From Membranipora membranacea (lineage: Eukaryota > Bryozoa > Gymnolaemata > Cheilostomatida > Membraniporidae), in assembly GCA_914767715.1 (NCBI GenBank), contig OU612066.1, positions 38,104,283 through 38,168,282 on the forward strand: DNA of 64,000 nt, given 5' to 3'. The translations under genes and the position numbers were made by a program. Below are positions 1-10,909 of this stretch, piece by piece (positions within the stretch are counted from its first letter, which is position 1; each line of letters starts with the position of its first letter). The notes under the pieces are model-generated. The model saw only the letters and a list, made by a program, of their open reading frames with translations, did not search any database and was not told the origin of the DNA.

Positions 1-435
1 ACTATGCTAGCAGAATTATCAGGAAACTTTGCTACTAATATATATGTACAACATCGCTCCCGATATGAGCGAGGAATTACTTTGTATCAACTGTCCTACA
101 TGCCTAAGTGGAGAGAAGTTATATGTGAATGAGGCCATATTATCCACAGAACCACTGACTACTGAAAACATGCTGACTGATGCTAAAAAAACTGAAACTT
201 GGTGTCACAGCAAGTAGTATGAGTACTGATTATTGGCATAGTCTAAACTACGCTCCTTGTGATTATTGAGAGTGAATGGCTTTCAGCTATTTCTATTTGT
301 TGGCCAAAGATGCTCTGAGCATGGAGTTAGCTCTGAATGTTATTGTATGTGGGCTGAGGGAGGCAAAGGTAAATCAACTATCGTAAGCCTGGTATATATT
401 CATTACCTGTCTACAAAGGAGCTCTTGATGTTATA

Positions 436-482
436 CCAGAGACTATAGATATGTATATATAGTCTATATCTATAGTCTCTGG
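436..482. mobile_element. 47-bp palindromic insertion with TTATA duplication
   Basis: Arms CCAGAGACTATAGATAT (436-452) and its exact complement (466-482) enclose a 13-nt loop. TTATA flanks both sides (431-435 and 483-487), and the matching place in the other arm of the foldback element (around 3090-3110) has one TTATA and no insert. The insertion interrupts the open frame that remains intact in the other arm. Confidence 0.8.
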
Positions 483-1084
483 TTATACTATATCATTCCC
501 AGCCATTTCAGTTATATGGTGTACAGGAAGCAATTTTGGCATATTTCTTTCCCACGCTTGGATGGTAGTTCCCTATTAGGTGTTGGCACTAGTACAGATA
601 GTATTAAAATGTTAGACTAGTGGCAACACCGTTTAAAGTAATAAATTTTAATCTGTCAGCTTGAGTGCCACAAGCAGGGAGCTTGGCCAATAACAGGCAT
701 AATTACATAATTACCTTGATATCTTTGTTGTCAAAATTTTTAATTGTACAATTAAGTATAATTAACACTGTTTGTGAATCCTTCATACACATTCCATTGC
801 ACTTGTAACAAGTCATCATGACACGCTTGTGGAATCAGAGAGACAGGAGTCATTGTAAGCTGACCTAACTTCCTGTCTTTTGCTGCTGATAATGAATGCG
901 TTGAGTTTTGAATTTCGCGAATATTTATTTTCATAATGATGGTTGTTTGGGTGTAATTGCAATCATGAGCATTCTTTGTCAGAAGAGTGAGGGGCGGGAA
1001 GTTGTAACATTTTATGCAAAGAGCTAGATAATAGTCCAAATTAAATTTGTATATTTTTATCAAATTATTTCACCAAACTCTGCT

Positions 1085-1378
1085 TCAAAGCTCATCATTG
1101 TACAGAGCTATTATGTCAAGAATGAGATTACCTCGCAAAAAAACCCTTAAATTCTCTGGCACCCTTATTCTCCAGTATTTGCAAAAAGGTTTCATTGATT
1201 TTCCGCGCTTCTTGGTCAACTTCAAGAGTTGAGCCAGCATTATATGATAATATGTGTCTTTACCCACAGGGTTGTCCATTTTTAAATCTACTGGTACCTT
1301 ATAAGTTCTGTGAAGGTTGCCTATGAATGCCAGTGTAAACAAAATGAATATTCTGACTGGCTTATCTTGATTTACCAC
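1085..1378 (-). pseudogene. ORF remnant in left foldback arm, unknown
   Basis: A 97-codon frame containing AFIGNLHRTYKVPVDLK runs outward from the loop. The right arm carries the same sequence (about 1675-1925) but with stops. A second open stretch continues in the same direction at 752-1063. It is probably decayed transposon or captured gene coding sequence; no family is recognised. Confidence 0.35.
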
Positions 1379-2303
1379 CAGACATTCTGTAAAACGAGTT
1401 CTATTGTGTCATTGAATGATAGGCCTGTTTGATTTACTCATGCTTCTCTCTACTCATATACCATAAAATTCTATTAATGGCTACAATGTACAGTTTAATC
1501 TGCCTGATCATTATTTGAACAAGATTCTCAAAGCGTCTATTTGCCAATTGTTTACCTTTCACTTGACATCAACATCTTAGCCAAGCATAATTGGATGTAA
1601 TTGGATGGTATCCAAGTTATTTACCCATGAAGTCATAATCAAGATAAGCCAGTAATAATGTTAATTTTGTTTACACTGGCATTCATAGGCGACCTTCAAA
1701 GAACTTATAAGGTACCAGTAGATTTAAAAAATGGACAACCCTGTGGATAAACACACAGATTATCATATAATGCTGGCTCAACTCTTGAAGTTGACCAAGA
1801 AGCGCGGAAAATCAATGAAACTTTTTTGTAAATACTGGAGAATAAGGGCGCCAGAGAATTTAAGGTTTTTTTGCGAGGCAATCTCATTCTTGGCATAATA
1901 ACTCTGTACAATGACGAGCTTTGAAGCAGAGTTTGGTGAAATAATTTGATGAAAATATACAAATGGAATTTGGACAATTATCTAGTATTTTGCATAAAAT
2001 GTTACAACTTCCCGCCCCCTCACTCTTCCGTCAAAGAATGATCATGACTGCACTTACACCCAAACAACCATCATTATAAAAATGAATATTCGCGAAATTA
2101 AAAACTCATTCATTATCAGCAGCTAAAGACAGGAAGTTAGGTCAGATCACAATGACTCCTGTCTCTCTGATTCCACAAGTGTGTCATGATGACTTGCTAC
2201 AAGTGCAATGGAATGTGTGTGAAGGATTAACAAACAGTGTTAATTATACTTAATTGGACAATTAAAAATTTGGACAACAAGGATATCAAGGTAGTTATGT
2301 AAT

Positions 2304-2883
2304 TGTAACGGCCAGCATGGCCTAATTTTAGCTCATCTTGTTTATCTATTTTGAACTGTATAAAGCCTAATATTTTCATAAGAAAGTGATTCATAAACGC
2401 ATGCTTTTGTCACCAACCAGTAAATATTTTGTAACCTTTTGTGGTTATTAATCAGATATCCACCTGTTCGGTGGTTTGCTGTTGCCAGCTATGAAGCTAT
2501 ATGAATCATGCAGATGTTTTTGTAAACAATTTAACTGACTATAAATACTTGTGTATTGATCATAGAGATTTGTTCTATGCTTGGCCTAGCCATGGAAGGT
2601 CATGTCATGTTCCACCAATTTAGCACAGCCGTTTTATAGAGCCAATCAGGTAATTAATAACTTTACTTTTTCTGTGAATCTGAACTGTTAATATCTTTGA
2701 TGTGAAATAATGTAAAAGACTCAACTGTATTTGATGTTATACCTGCTAATTTTATACTTTTAGAAACACATTTTTACCAACTTGTTGTTCAAACTTTGTA
2801 GTTTTCACGGTGTCTTAATGGCATCAGTTCGAGACTTACGGCTCAATAAATAACTCAAGAACTTAACCACGGTTGCCGCTACC
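2304..2883. mobile_element. Solo LTR, Ty3/gypsy-like, with 5-bp target duplication
   Basis: This 580-bp insert starts TGTAACGGCC, a start common in Ty3/gypsy LTRs, and ends CCGCTACC shortly after an AATAAA. It is flanked on both sides by GTAAT (2299-2303 and 2884-2888). The opposite arm of the foldback element still has the uninterrupted site (about 690-720, reverse complement) with one GTAAT. That shows directly that the block was inserted after the arms were duplicated. No internal retrotransposon region is present, so a solo LTR is the simplest reading. The right end is not the usual CA, which lowers certainty about class. Confidence 0.8.
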
Positions 2884-2969
2884 GTAATTATGCCTGTTAT
2901 TGGCCAACCTCCCTGCTTGTGGCACTCAAGCTGACAGATTAATATTTATTACATTAAACGGTGTTGCCA

Positions 2970-3266
2970 CTAGTCTATCATTTTAATACTTTCTGTACTA
3001 GTGCCAACACCTACTACGGGACTACCATCCAAGAGTGAGAGAGAACTATGCCAAAATTGTTTCCCGTACACCATATAGCTGAGATGGCTGAGAATGATAT
3101 AGTATAACATCAAGAGCTCCTTTGTAGACAGGTAATGAATATATACCAGGCTTACGATAGTTGATTTACCTTTGCCTCCCTCAGCCCACATACCATAACA
3201 TTCAGAGCTAACTCCATGCTCAGAGCATCTTTGGCTAACAAATAGCTGAAAGTAATTCACTCTCAA
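2970..3266 (-). pseudogene. ORF conserved in both foldback arms, unknown
   Basis: This open frame of about 98 codons in the right arm has a near-identical partner in the left arm. Both end at the same stop, after a shared GVGTST segment. Both contain AEGGKGKST, which fits the loose Walker A pattern, but I see no Walker B or other NTPase motif, so no function is assigned. In the left arm the frame is cut by the 47-bp palindrome. Upstream in both arms is a short stretch with closely spaced cysteines (LCINCPTC). It may be a remnant of a transposon or captured host gene. Confidence 0.4.
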
Positions 3267-3511
3267 TAATCACAATGAGCGTAGTTTAGACTATGCGAAT
3301 ACTGTGACACCAAGTTTGAGTTTTTTTTAGCATCAGTCAGCATATTTTCAGTGGTCAGTGGCTCTGTGGAAAATATGGCCTCATTCACATATCACTTCTC
3401 TCCACTTAGGCATGTAGGACAGTTGATACAAAGTAATTCCTTGCTCATCTGGTGAGCGATTTTGTACATTTTTATTAGTAGCAAAGTTTTCTGATAATTC
3501 TGCTAGCATAG

Positions 3512-5846
3512 TTTAGCTGATGTATTCTATTTATGCAGTTGCTGCCAATATTAACAGATTGCACAAAATATAACGTAGGATATGGTACAACACAGAAGAG
3601 TTGAAAATAAGTATTTTGTCGGGTCATCATACTCATTACTAAGAGTTTTCTGTGCTTACAAATATTGTGAGCCAACTTTTCGAATGGAATGCTTTCAATT
3701 TTTATCATAATGAAACGAAAAGAAAAGATTTGCCCCGGCGGGATTTGAACCTGGGCCTTCCGAAATATAGATTTTGATGCTACCTTGCACAGCAATATCT
3801 ATTCATTACAGCATATCTTTCCTGGTCATCTAAATACAAACTCATTGAATACAATGTCAATCCAATTGTGTGATATTGACTAGAACTGTAAAGGCTTATA
3901 CTATGACTATACAATAGCAATAATGAAAGTAATTTATTTAGCAGGCAGGGTTAATTACACAATAATGGTTGCTGGTTGGGTAATGATATATAGGTCAGTT
4001 TCTGACAATTCTAGAATTGTACAGAATTGTCAGACAATTCTTGGGTATGAAACGCAGTGATGAGTCATATTTCACCCAAATATGGCTCCAATGCTTCCTG
4101 CATTATTCCACTTCAAGCTCCACCCACCCTAAAAGCAGCTTCTTGTTCTTTGTCCCATTAATGGCTGGTTAAATGCGTAAAATGTAAAATTTCTTCATAC
4201 AAGCAATGACTGCAATATTTATAATCTTTGATACAAGTAATAATCAAGTATAATCACTCACTATCAAACATTGCACAATATATACTAAGCTTATTCGCTG
4301 GTTAATACACGTCCAAGATAATAAATCAATAAATGATTTATAGGCATTTATTGAAGGAGAGGCACTCAATAAAACCTGCTTGAGTTAATTTTGGACCCCT
4401 TAGCTAATAGCTCTATTGGTGGCTAAAAATAATTTTTAGTGCCATTTCATTCGCATGAGTGCATAAATAATGTGGTCGCCTTGACAACAGACGTCTATTG
4501 ACAGGCGAATGAGCTGACTATTGTATTGACTCATACTTGATCATGATATGGCATACCAGCCTTTGACTCTCACTAGTCATTGCCAATAGTTACAAAATAA
4601 ATACTATATGGGCTTGCTGATTAGTGCTATCATCCCATTCATTTTTGAGAATGGTGAGATGGTGCACTGGGTTAGCAATCAGTTTATCAATTAACGTTGC
4701 TTGCTACTCACTGCCAGGCGATTGGTGCCGCAAGAGTCGAGGGGGGGGGGGGGGTCAAGTTACTAGGTTGGTGGTTCCAGTCCCTAGCACCCTTGGGTGT
4801 ATCTCTCTCCATATTGGATCAGTTAGAGTTATCTTGTATACATGCAGCGAAATATTTTATGCTAGATCTTATTGTACATGTCATTGCCAGAAAAGTTATT
4901 GCATGATCTCTAAAAAAAATTTGACAATCAACTAATAATGGCAAATGTGGAATTATTGTTATTTGCAGGCAAAAAGCATCTCCGTCTCCTATTTGAGGTT
5001 AAAGAGCTCCTGCAAGCAAAGATTATTGACAAACTTCATATTTGCAACAGGTACAGTAATAATATTGATGGCATCAATAATTGATCCTGTGCACTGATAA
5101 ATAATCAACTCCTAATAAAAGATTTGTTCGGTGTCCTTTAATCTTTGCCCCATATTAATTATCTATATACCTGTGCACTGCTCCCTTAGATTGCCAAAGA
5201 TCTGAGAAGTGGGTGACCAATCCTCTTAGTAGATGCTAAGTTGGCTTGACATTTTGTCATTCATAATTTTCTGCTGGGGTTTTCAATCCAAAAGTCAAGA
5301 TGTCGCTGAGTATATTTTACCCTGTTTGGTTGGTTTTAGGCCATAGTAGAAGAAGACTACTCATCACTCAGCACTGTTTACAAGCTGTCAGTTTGGAGTT
5401 TGCTTTTACTCACACCACCTAAAATAGTCTTGTCTTGAAGCAGAGGAGAGAGGCTAAGCAATCCAACCTATGTTATTCTCAGGCCTTCCGTTAAACAAAT
5501 ATAAATTTGTAAAATATGTTTAAATCTTGCTGATGCGAGTTTGCTTTGGCTGCCCATTTAGGTCATCCTTTCTGAGGTTTTCTGCTTTGCCTGTTTTTAA
5601 TACTAACATTTAGCATCTAGAGTAAACAAATTACACGTTAAAGCCTTGTAGTAACACAAATGAATTCAGTACGCTTTTTGTTTAAAGATCATCTCTGACT
5701 CTGACGACCACTTTTTTTTATTTGACTTTCATCTAATGAAGCCTTTATTCAGTGGCAGCCATGGCACTCACTTCACAACATTAATTTCCTCGCTCAGTCA
5801 GAATTTGTGAGGGATATTATCCTATCTTATGAAAAACTCATAATTA
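3512..5846. other. Intergenic, no gene seen
   Basis: AT-rich sequence without a convincing exon. It holds a tRNA-related repeat (3730-3830), a short hairpin at 4002-4033 (arms CTGACAATTCT, 10-nt loop) and a run of about 14 G near 4740-4754. The open frames around 4624-4935 cross the G run and look fortuitous. Confidence 0.6.
3730..3830 (-). repeat. tRNA-related SINE-like sequence
   Basis: On the minus strand the block has a B-box-like GGTTCAAATCC followed by CGCCGGGGCA, a typical tRNA 3' half, and an A-box-like stretch before it (TGCTGTAATGAATAGA). The 5' acceptor strand does not pair with the 3' end, so this is a degenerate tRNA-derived repeat rather than a working tRNA gene. Confidence 0.5.
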
Positions 5847-6186
5847 CCCTATAGGAGTTTAATTTAGCTAGAGTTTAATTTCGCTATCTGGACCTGGTAC
5901 TAAATTTCACTAGTACTAAATTTCGCTAGTAGGCTTACTAGTGAAAACTTTAAAAAAATGTGCAAGCTGGGATTCAAACCCAGGGCATAACCCTCCATCT
6001 GATTGCAAGGCAGACACTTAGACCACTACACCATACTAACTTGCAAGTGTAGATAAGGTGTATAATTGTACATTGTTTATGAAACTATGGTGAGTGAGTT
6101 TAATTTAAGATACACTAAATTTCGCTACTTAGGCAATAACGCGAAAAGCGAATCCTAAATGCCGCGAAAACTAAACTCCTATAGGG
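5847..6186. mobile_element. MITE with TA duplication carrying a tRNA-like segment
   Basis: The terminal inverted repeats are CCCTATAGGAGTTTAATTT on the left and the near-exact complement on the right, and TA flanks both ends, as in Tc1/mariner-type elements. Inside, at about 5957-6037, is a tRNA-like block on the minus strand: A-box-like TGGTGTAGTGGTCTAAG and B-box-like GGTTTGAATCCC. Repeated motifs (TAAATTTCGCTA) lie on both sides of it. The 340-bp element has no transposase and must have been moved in trans if it is mobile. Confidence 0.75.
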
Positions 6187-6504
6187 TATATTGTCAGCAA
6201 TTTTTATGATCAATGCTTATTGCTTCATGTCAACGCCTGATGGCTTTAACATTACAGGCAACCCATAAACAAACAATGGTATTATTAGTTTAAATGTTTA
6301 CGATATGCGACCCAAACATGAACCAATCCAATTCTGTGCATTATTTAAGATGAATCAATATATATTGTTTTAAGTTCCAATTTACTTTCTTTAAACCTAT
6401 GAAAAAGATTATATTTGAAATCAAAACTCCGACCATCGATATGACATAAGTTTTGAAAATATTAAAAACTTACTCAATGAAACAATATAAGTTGGGTGAG
6501 AGGT

Positions 6505-6735
6505 AGGCAGGCAGGACGGCTAGTGGTTAGGATTCGAGCTAGACAATGAGGGTTGCTGGTTCGAAACCCAGTCACTACACATGCTGCTAAAGGAGGTGAG
6601 CTCTCCGGACAATAGCCTAGCTTGCCCACTCCAACCTTGTACAGGAGTGCGCTAAGTTGAATATGTATCTGTGTCTCTGTGTTTTATTCCTGTAAAGATT
6701 GCTGGAGAGCAGCTAATAAAAAGTGATTTACAATT
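6505..6735 (+). repeat. tRNA-derived SINE
   Basis: The head resembles a tRNA: GGCTAGTGGTTAGG looks like an A box and GGTTCGAAACC is an almost ideal B box about 40 bp later. An unrelated body and an AT-rich end (GCTAATAAAAAG) follow. This fits a tRNA-derived SINE transcribed by RNA polymerase III. Exact ends and target duplications were not resolved. Confidence 0.6.
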
Positions 6736-6823
6736 TACAAGGTCCCTGTTGTGCAGAGGAATTAAACTGTTCAACAGATAGACGTTAGACAGTAAGGAGC
6801 AGTCACTCCCATACAGCGTCCTG

Positions 6824-7286
6824 GGGCTGGTTTCAATTAGAGATTTAGCCGTGCTTTCACGGCTACAGGCCAGCTAAAGCTCAGCCACTCACCAAATCGG
6901 GTTTCAATTAGGATAAATTTAACACACTCATAGCTGATCCTGAGCCGAATCTTGGCTGTTCTGTTTCAGACGGCTATCACTCAGCCACCATGCAATTTCA
7001 TATGTAAGATATGCTAATTTATTGAATAGTATCATAGTCAAAGTGTATCAAAGTGTAATTATTCTGCAATTACAATAGACATAAAAACCACTGACTCATA
7101 AACTCTGTCGTGTTTAGTGATAATGTGAGATTTCTCCAAAATGAATATCAATCTACTAACCTGAGGGACAACTGAGTGGTAGCAGGGCCTAATTGAAACA
7201 TGATTAATTGGCTGCTAAGATCTGGCTACAGCTCAGGTATATGTGTGCTAAATACAATTTAGCCGGATCCTAATTGAAACCAGCCC
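6824..7286. mobile_element. MITE with 3-bp duplication
   Basis: The inverted ends are GGGCTGGTTTCAATTAG (6824-6840) and its exact complement (7270-7286). The trinucleotide CTG flanks both (6821-6823 and 7287-7289). A 3-bp duplication with GGG-starting ends suggests the PIF/Harbinger group. Two inner copies of the TTTCAATTAGG motif (about 6899 and, reversed, 7188) form subterminal repeats. No coding capacity. Confidence 0.75.
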
Positions 7287-7610
7287 CTGGTGTCTTTAGG
7301 CAGGGAATTCTCTAGTTCCAGGACTATATAGCTGTTTCCTTGCTCTTTTATTCTATATATTTTATTGGGGAGGGGGGGGTATCTGAGCGGGTAAGACAGA
7401 TAAAACAATCACACAATATGATATGTTGGCCAATGGGGTTTATATACATTACAACTGGAAATAGGGTTGTGGATTATACCAGAAGAGCAGTAAAAAACAT
7501 CAAAAAGGAGTTTTTTTAAATATGTACTTTGAAAAAGATAATAACAGACTTATATTGATTCGGACCATAGACTTAATATTTCATTATTATTATTAAAAAG
7601 TCTATGCTTC

Positions 7611-7764
7611 AGTTTAAGCGCTTAAACTGTGTCGGGATAGCTGGTAGTAGCATTTCATTATCGACCACTTTCCCCATCCACTCACTCGCCTGGTTTTTGG
7701 GAACGCGGTTGATAATAAAATGCTAACTACCAGCTATGCCGACTAAGTTTATGCGCTGAGTTTA
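7611..7764. repeat. Imperfect inverted repeat, about 57-bp arms
   Basis: The left arm (7611-7666) and right arm (7707-7764) pair imperfectly around a loop of about 40 bp; both contain ATAGCTGGTAGT or its complement. Just upstream, 7566-7607 is another small hairpin (CATAGACTT / AAGTCTATG). It is probably a short non-autonomous element. Confidence 0.55.
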
Positions 7765-7881
7765 TATCCCAAACTCCCTGATTAAACTAGGGTTGATTTA
7801 CCTGCTGATGAGGAGTTGTCCTTTCGTAGATGGATTTGTGCCTAATATGGCAACATAACGCTATGTTATGAGGATGAGGGA

Positions 7882-7926
7882 GTATATAATATATGTCTAT
7901 ATATTATATAGACATATATTATATAC
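7882..7926. repeat. 45-bp near-perfect palindrome
   Basis: Arms of 22 bp starting GTATATAATATATGTC (7882-7903) and their exact complement (7905-7926) are separated by one base. In form it resembles the other mini-palindromes in this window, though the sequence differs. Confidence 0.75.
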
Positions 7927-8122
7927 ATAACAGTGTTTTTCATCTACAGTTGAAAAGAGATCTGAATGATAACAAAGTAAAGCAAGAAACGACCCACACG
8001 GTGGATTATTTTGTCACAGTGCTATGTAGCATATACTACATTCGATGTTCCACATCTTGGTTGCCTGTTACCTGTAGATAAGGTCATTATAATGTCAGCA
8101 GCAGTAGATAGTATTATGATGT

Positions 8123-9631
8123 TCAACTGCTCATCTCTTGTATTGGCAGAACTTGGCTCATAGATATCTGGTCATCTTGTGGATGGCCTGTAATTGTCCC
8201 GTGTTCGCCCTCCTCGTGGCCAGCTGTTAAATTCAAGGTGTGCAAAACAACTATAAAGTTATATTTTACAGGTATTATGTTAAAACAATCCCATAATGCA
8301 ACTTGACACTGGAACTCCCAGTAAGATTGGGTCGATGTTATATATGTTATCATTAATCTCGCTGCGTATCATTCCTGATTCTGGAAAATGTTTTTGAAGA
8401 AAAAACATGATGATGAAATTATTTCTTTTCTCAATCAACTACTATTAGCAATGGAACATTAATTAATCAATTAAGATAATCAATATTTTGAAAAGCATTT
8501 GCATTGGTCTGAAATTCTAACAGAATCCACGTTATGTAGTCACCGTCAGACCTCCTGTGACATACCTGTTGTTTGGGAAGATAGGTGACTCCGCTGCCTC
8601 GGCGAGACTAAAATTATAGTATAAACTTGTAGTCTTCAATAAGTAAAATAGGTTATGAAAACACTTAGTTAAGCGGTAACATATAAAACACAGCGTCTTG
8701 AGTGAGAGTGTGTTTCAAATCCCAGAGGGATAGGCGATAAAAGCTGCAGTATAAATAAGATCATGTTTACGGTAAAGCTCTTTATTTAGACTAAGGAGAG
8801 TTTGTCTAACACTGACCTGCTGTCATAAGTCTCTGTCTACAGGAGGAGATAACCCCAGTGGAATGTAGTATAACGACTAGAAGTATGAGCACAGCGATCA
8901 CCAGTATCACATGTATCTCTGTATGAAGCTGTCTGTACTCTGAGTTTGGTGTCTCACTAGTTTGAGGAAGCGCAATGGTTATATTATCATAGGAAGCTTT
9001 AGAGTTATCTGTCCTTGTTTGTGCTGTAGTCTGAGGAGACAACGGCATACTGACAATCTTCCATCCTAGACGACGCTCAGAGTACCCTGAAGTAGGTAAC
9101 ATAAAGGTAGTATTCATCCTGGTAAGCAGGAAATACAAGCTAAGGAAATCTGTATAAGAATAACAATATAGGATGGCTCAGAAAAAGGAAGGTAAATACT
9201 GCACTAACATTCCAATTCCGCTTGTAGGTAGGTCTAGATATGGGCATTGATATTTGACTTTTGCGATAATCCTCTGCCATCACGCCAGAAGGAGCATTCT
9301 TGCTCTACGTATGTCAGAGCAGATGCAGTCCGATGGTTTGCTTAGCTTAGATATACTATACAGCAGAAGGAATGAAAGCCCAGTCACTCTGAGCAAAAGA
9401 GCAGTGGTAGAATGATTTACCTATACATGTGTGGTTACAGTGAATATTGAAGAATGAAGGATAGCTTGTGATTGGTGTGTACTTCCTCACGGCGGTTATC
9501 TCAGCTAGATAACAAACTGGAGAGTCCTGAATACAGTCCTCCATATCCTGAGAAGCCTGCTGTGCATTGAGAGCGCCCACATGGATAATCGTGGTAACAA
9601 CCATACACGCAAGAAGTATATGCAATCTCAT
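8123..9631 (-). CDS. Novel small type I membrane protein, three exons
   Basis: The exons are 9631-9421, 9149-8817 and 8223-8123. The splice sites are good (TATAG/GTAAAT; TTATACAG/ATTT; GCAG/GTCAGT; TTTAACAG/CTGG), the phases fit and the sum is 645 nt (214 residues plus stop). The protein starts with a clear signal peptide (MRLHILLACMVVTTIIHVG, cleavage likely near residue 22). A short ectodomain with four cysteines follows, including HCNHTC, and NxS/T sequons at about N66, N83 and N126. A membrane span lies at about 149-166 (VILVIAVLILLVVIL), then an approximately 48-residue cytoplasmic tail that is polar and ends EMSS. The bases before the ATG (CACACACAG) look like a 3' splice site, so a 5' non-coding exon is likely. 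No family is recognised; it could be a surface receptor or adhesion accessory. Confidence 0.7.
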
Positions 9632-9780
9632 TCTGTGTGTGAAGGTAGATACTTAACTCTGCTTAGTTGATAATGGTGTCCTGAGTTGAAATACACCTGT
9701 AAAATCGCATATACAAGAGTTGTGACATTCCTAATCTGATCTCAGACCGAACTCTTAGTACTGCAGTAAATTTTATTAAT

Positions 9781-9926
9781 GACGAAGACCATATTTTTAA
9801 CAAACATTATGTTCCAGGTAGGAAAACATCTTTATCGGCTAAGTGCCGCACAACTCGTTTTTTAAACAGTTTCATACCTTTTAGTATCAGACTCCTAAAT
9901 GATAACGCCTTCTTACAGTCACTATA
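9781..9926 (+). pseudogene. 3' fragment of a non-LTR retrotransposon
   Basis: The frame reads through FNKHYVPGRKTSLSAK and TTRFLNSFIPFSIRLLN to a stop. This is the usual C-terminus of a LINE reverse transcriptase ORF of the jockey/CR1 kind. About 25 bp of UTR and a (TC)n run at 9962-9979 follow and may be the element's microsatellite tail. The rest is missing, as in a 5'-truncated insertion. It is not the same sequence as the end of the LINE at 10393-12830. Confidence 0.65.
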
Positions 9927-10392
9927 ATTTTGCTTCATCGTTGATGACAAGCAATAAAACAATCTCTCTCTCTCTCTCTTGTTTATATTGCCATATCATC
10001 ATAATATATTTAATTTTTATGCCATGCCATGTTACCGTGGCAAAACTTACCTAGTAATATGATATGTTCGAGCTCAATTCAATACAGAAAACTTATTTTT
10101 CTTCTACAAGTCTTCTCTCTTCAAAGACTGCTTGCTTTGTGCTCAGACAGCTTATTCAGACACAATACTAAGATAACAAGGAAATTTAATCACTATCTTT
10201 GGGGGAATTTCATATGGGAATGATTCAGCCAGGACTTTTACTTCCTGATAAACTGAAACTATCTAGACGTTTGGGGAAGATGTGCTACAACTACAAACTT
10301 ATCACTTAATACATAATATTATTGTAAGAGGCTATGGCTTGCGAGATAGGATCATAAATCAAGATTTAAATCAGTGAAAACACGACAAAGGA
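9927..10392. other. Spacer between LINE fragments
   Basis: It holds the CT-rich tail of the upstream LINE fragment and AT-rich sequence. I see no exon or RNA gene. Confidence 0.5.
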
Positions 10393-10909
10393 AATAAATG
10401 GAAATAAAAAACTCTACCATAAACTCAAAAAGCAAGTCTCAAAAGAAAATAAAAAAGCCAGAGAAGAATATTCCCTAAAAATCCAACAAAATTTAGCCAG
10501 TGATCCTGCAAACGCTTGGAACGACATTAAAAAAATTAGCGGACTTCCAACCAGCAACTCCAAGTCACAACCAGATATTAACTTCCAACCCGAAGAACTC
10601 AACAACTTCTTTGCCAGATTTGAGAAACAAGACACTCAGCCACCACAACCTGCTTACGAAAACCTAACTGCTCCTCCCTGCATAATAGATGAAAAATCAG
10701 TTCTGATACAACTCAAACGCCTCAACTCTAGAAAGGGTGCTGGACCTGATGGTCTGATACCAAGAGCATTAAAACTCTGTGCTGACCAACTAGCGCCTGT
10801 AATTACGGATATATTCAACTTCTCTCTAGACTCTCAAACAACTCCTAATATTTGGAAATCGGCCATCATCAAACCACTGCCAAAAACTGACAAGCCAAAT
10901 CAACTTAAA

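Larger units (their letters stand above)
1..3511. mobile_element. Large foldback (long inverted repeat) element
   Basis: The first bases (ACTATGCTAGCAGAATTATC) recur as the reverse complement at the end near 3492-3511, and the two halves match along most of their length. The left arm is about 1-1373 and the right arm about 1637-3511, with a loop of about 260 bp. The right arm is longer because of a solo LTR (2304-2883); the left arm carries a 47-bp palindrome (436-482). Both arms carry the same open frame of roughly 98 codons: 2970-3266 on the minus strand, and 266 to about 620 on the plus strand once the palindrome is discounted. A second shared stretch lies at 752-1378. The left end may extend past the window. 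No transposase is recognised. This fits a foldback element made by inverted duplication of a gene-bearing segment; the family is unknown. Confidence 0.85.

Noticed and set aside
4624-4935. 103-codon frame
   Set aside because: Runs through a homopolymer of about 14 G and lacks any domain or splice context.
5957-6037. Functional tRNA gene
   Set aside because: A and B boxes are present but acceptor and anticodon stems do not pair properly, and the block lies inside a MITE.
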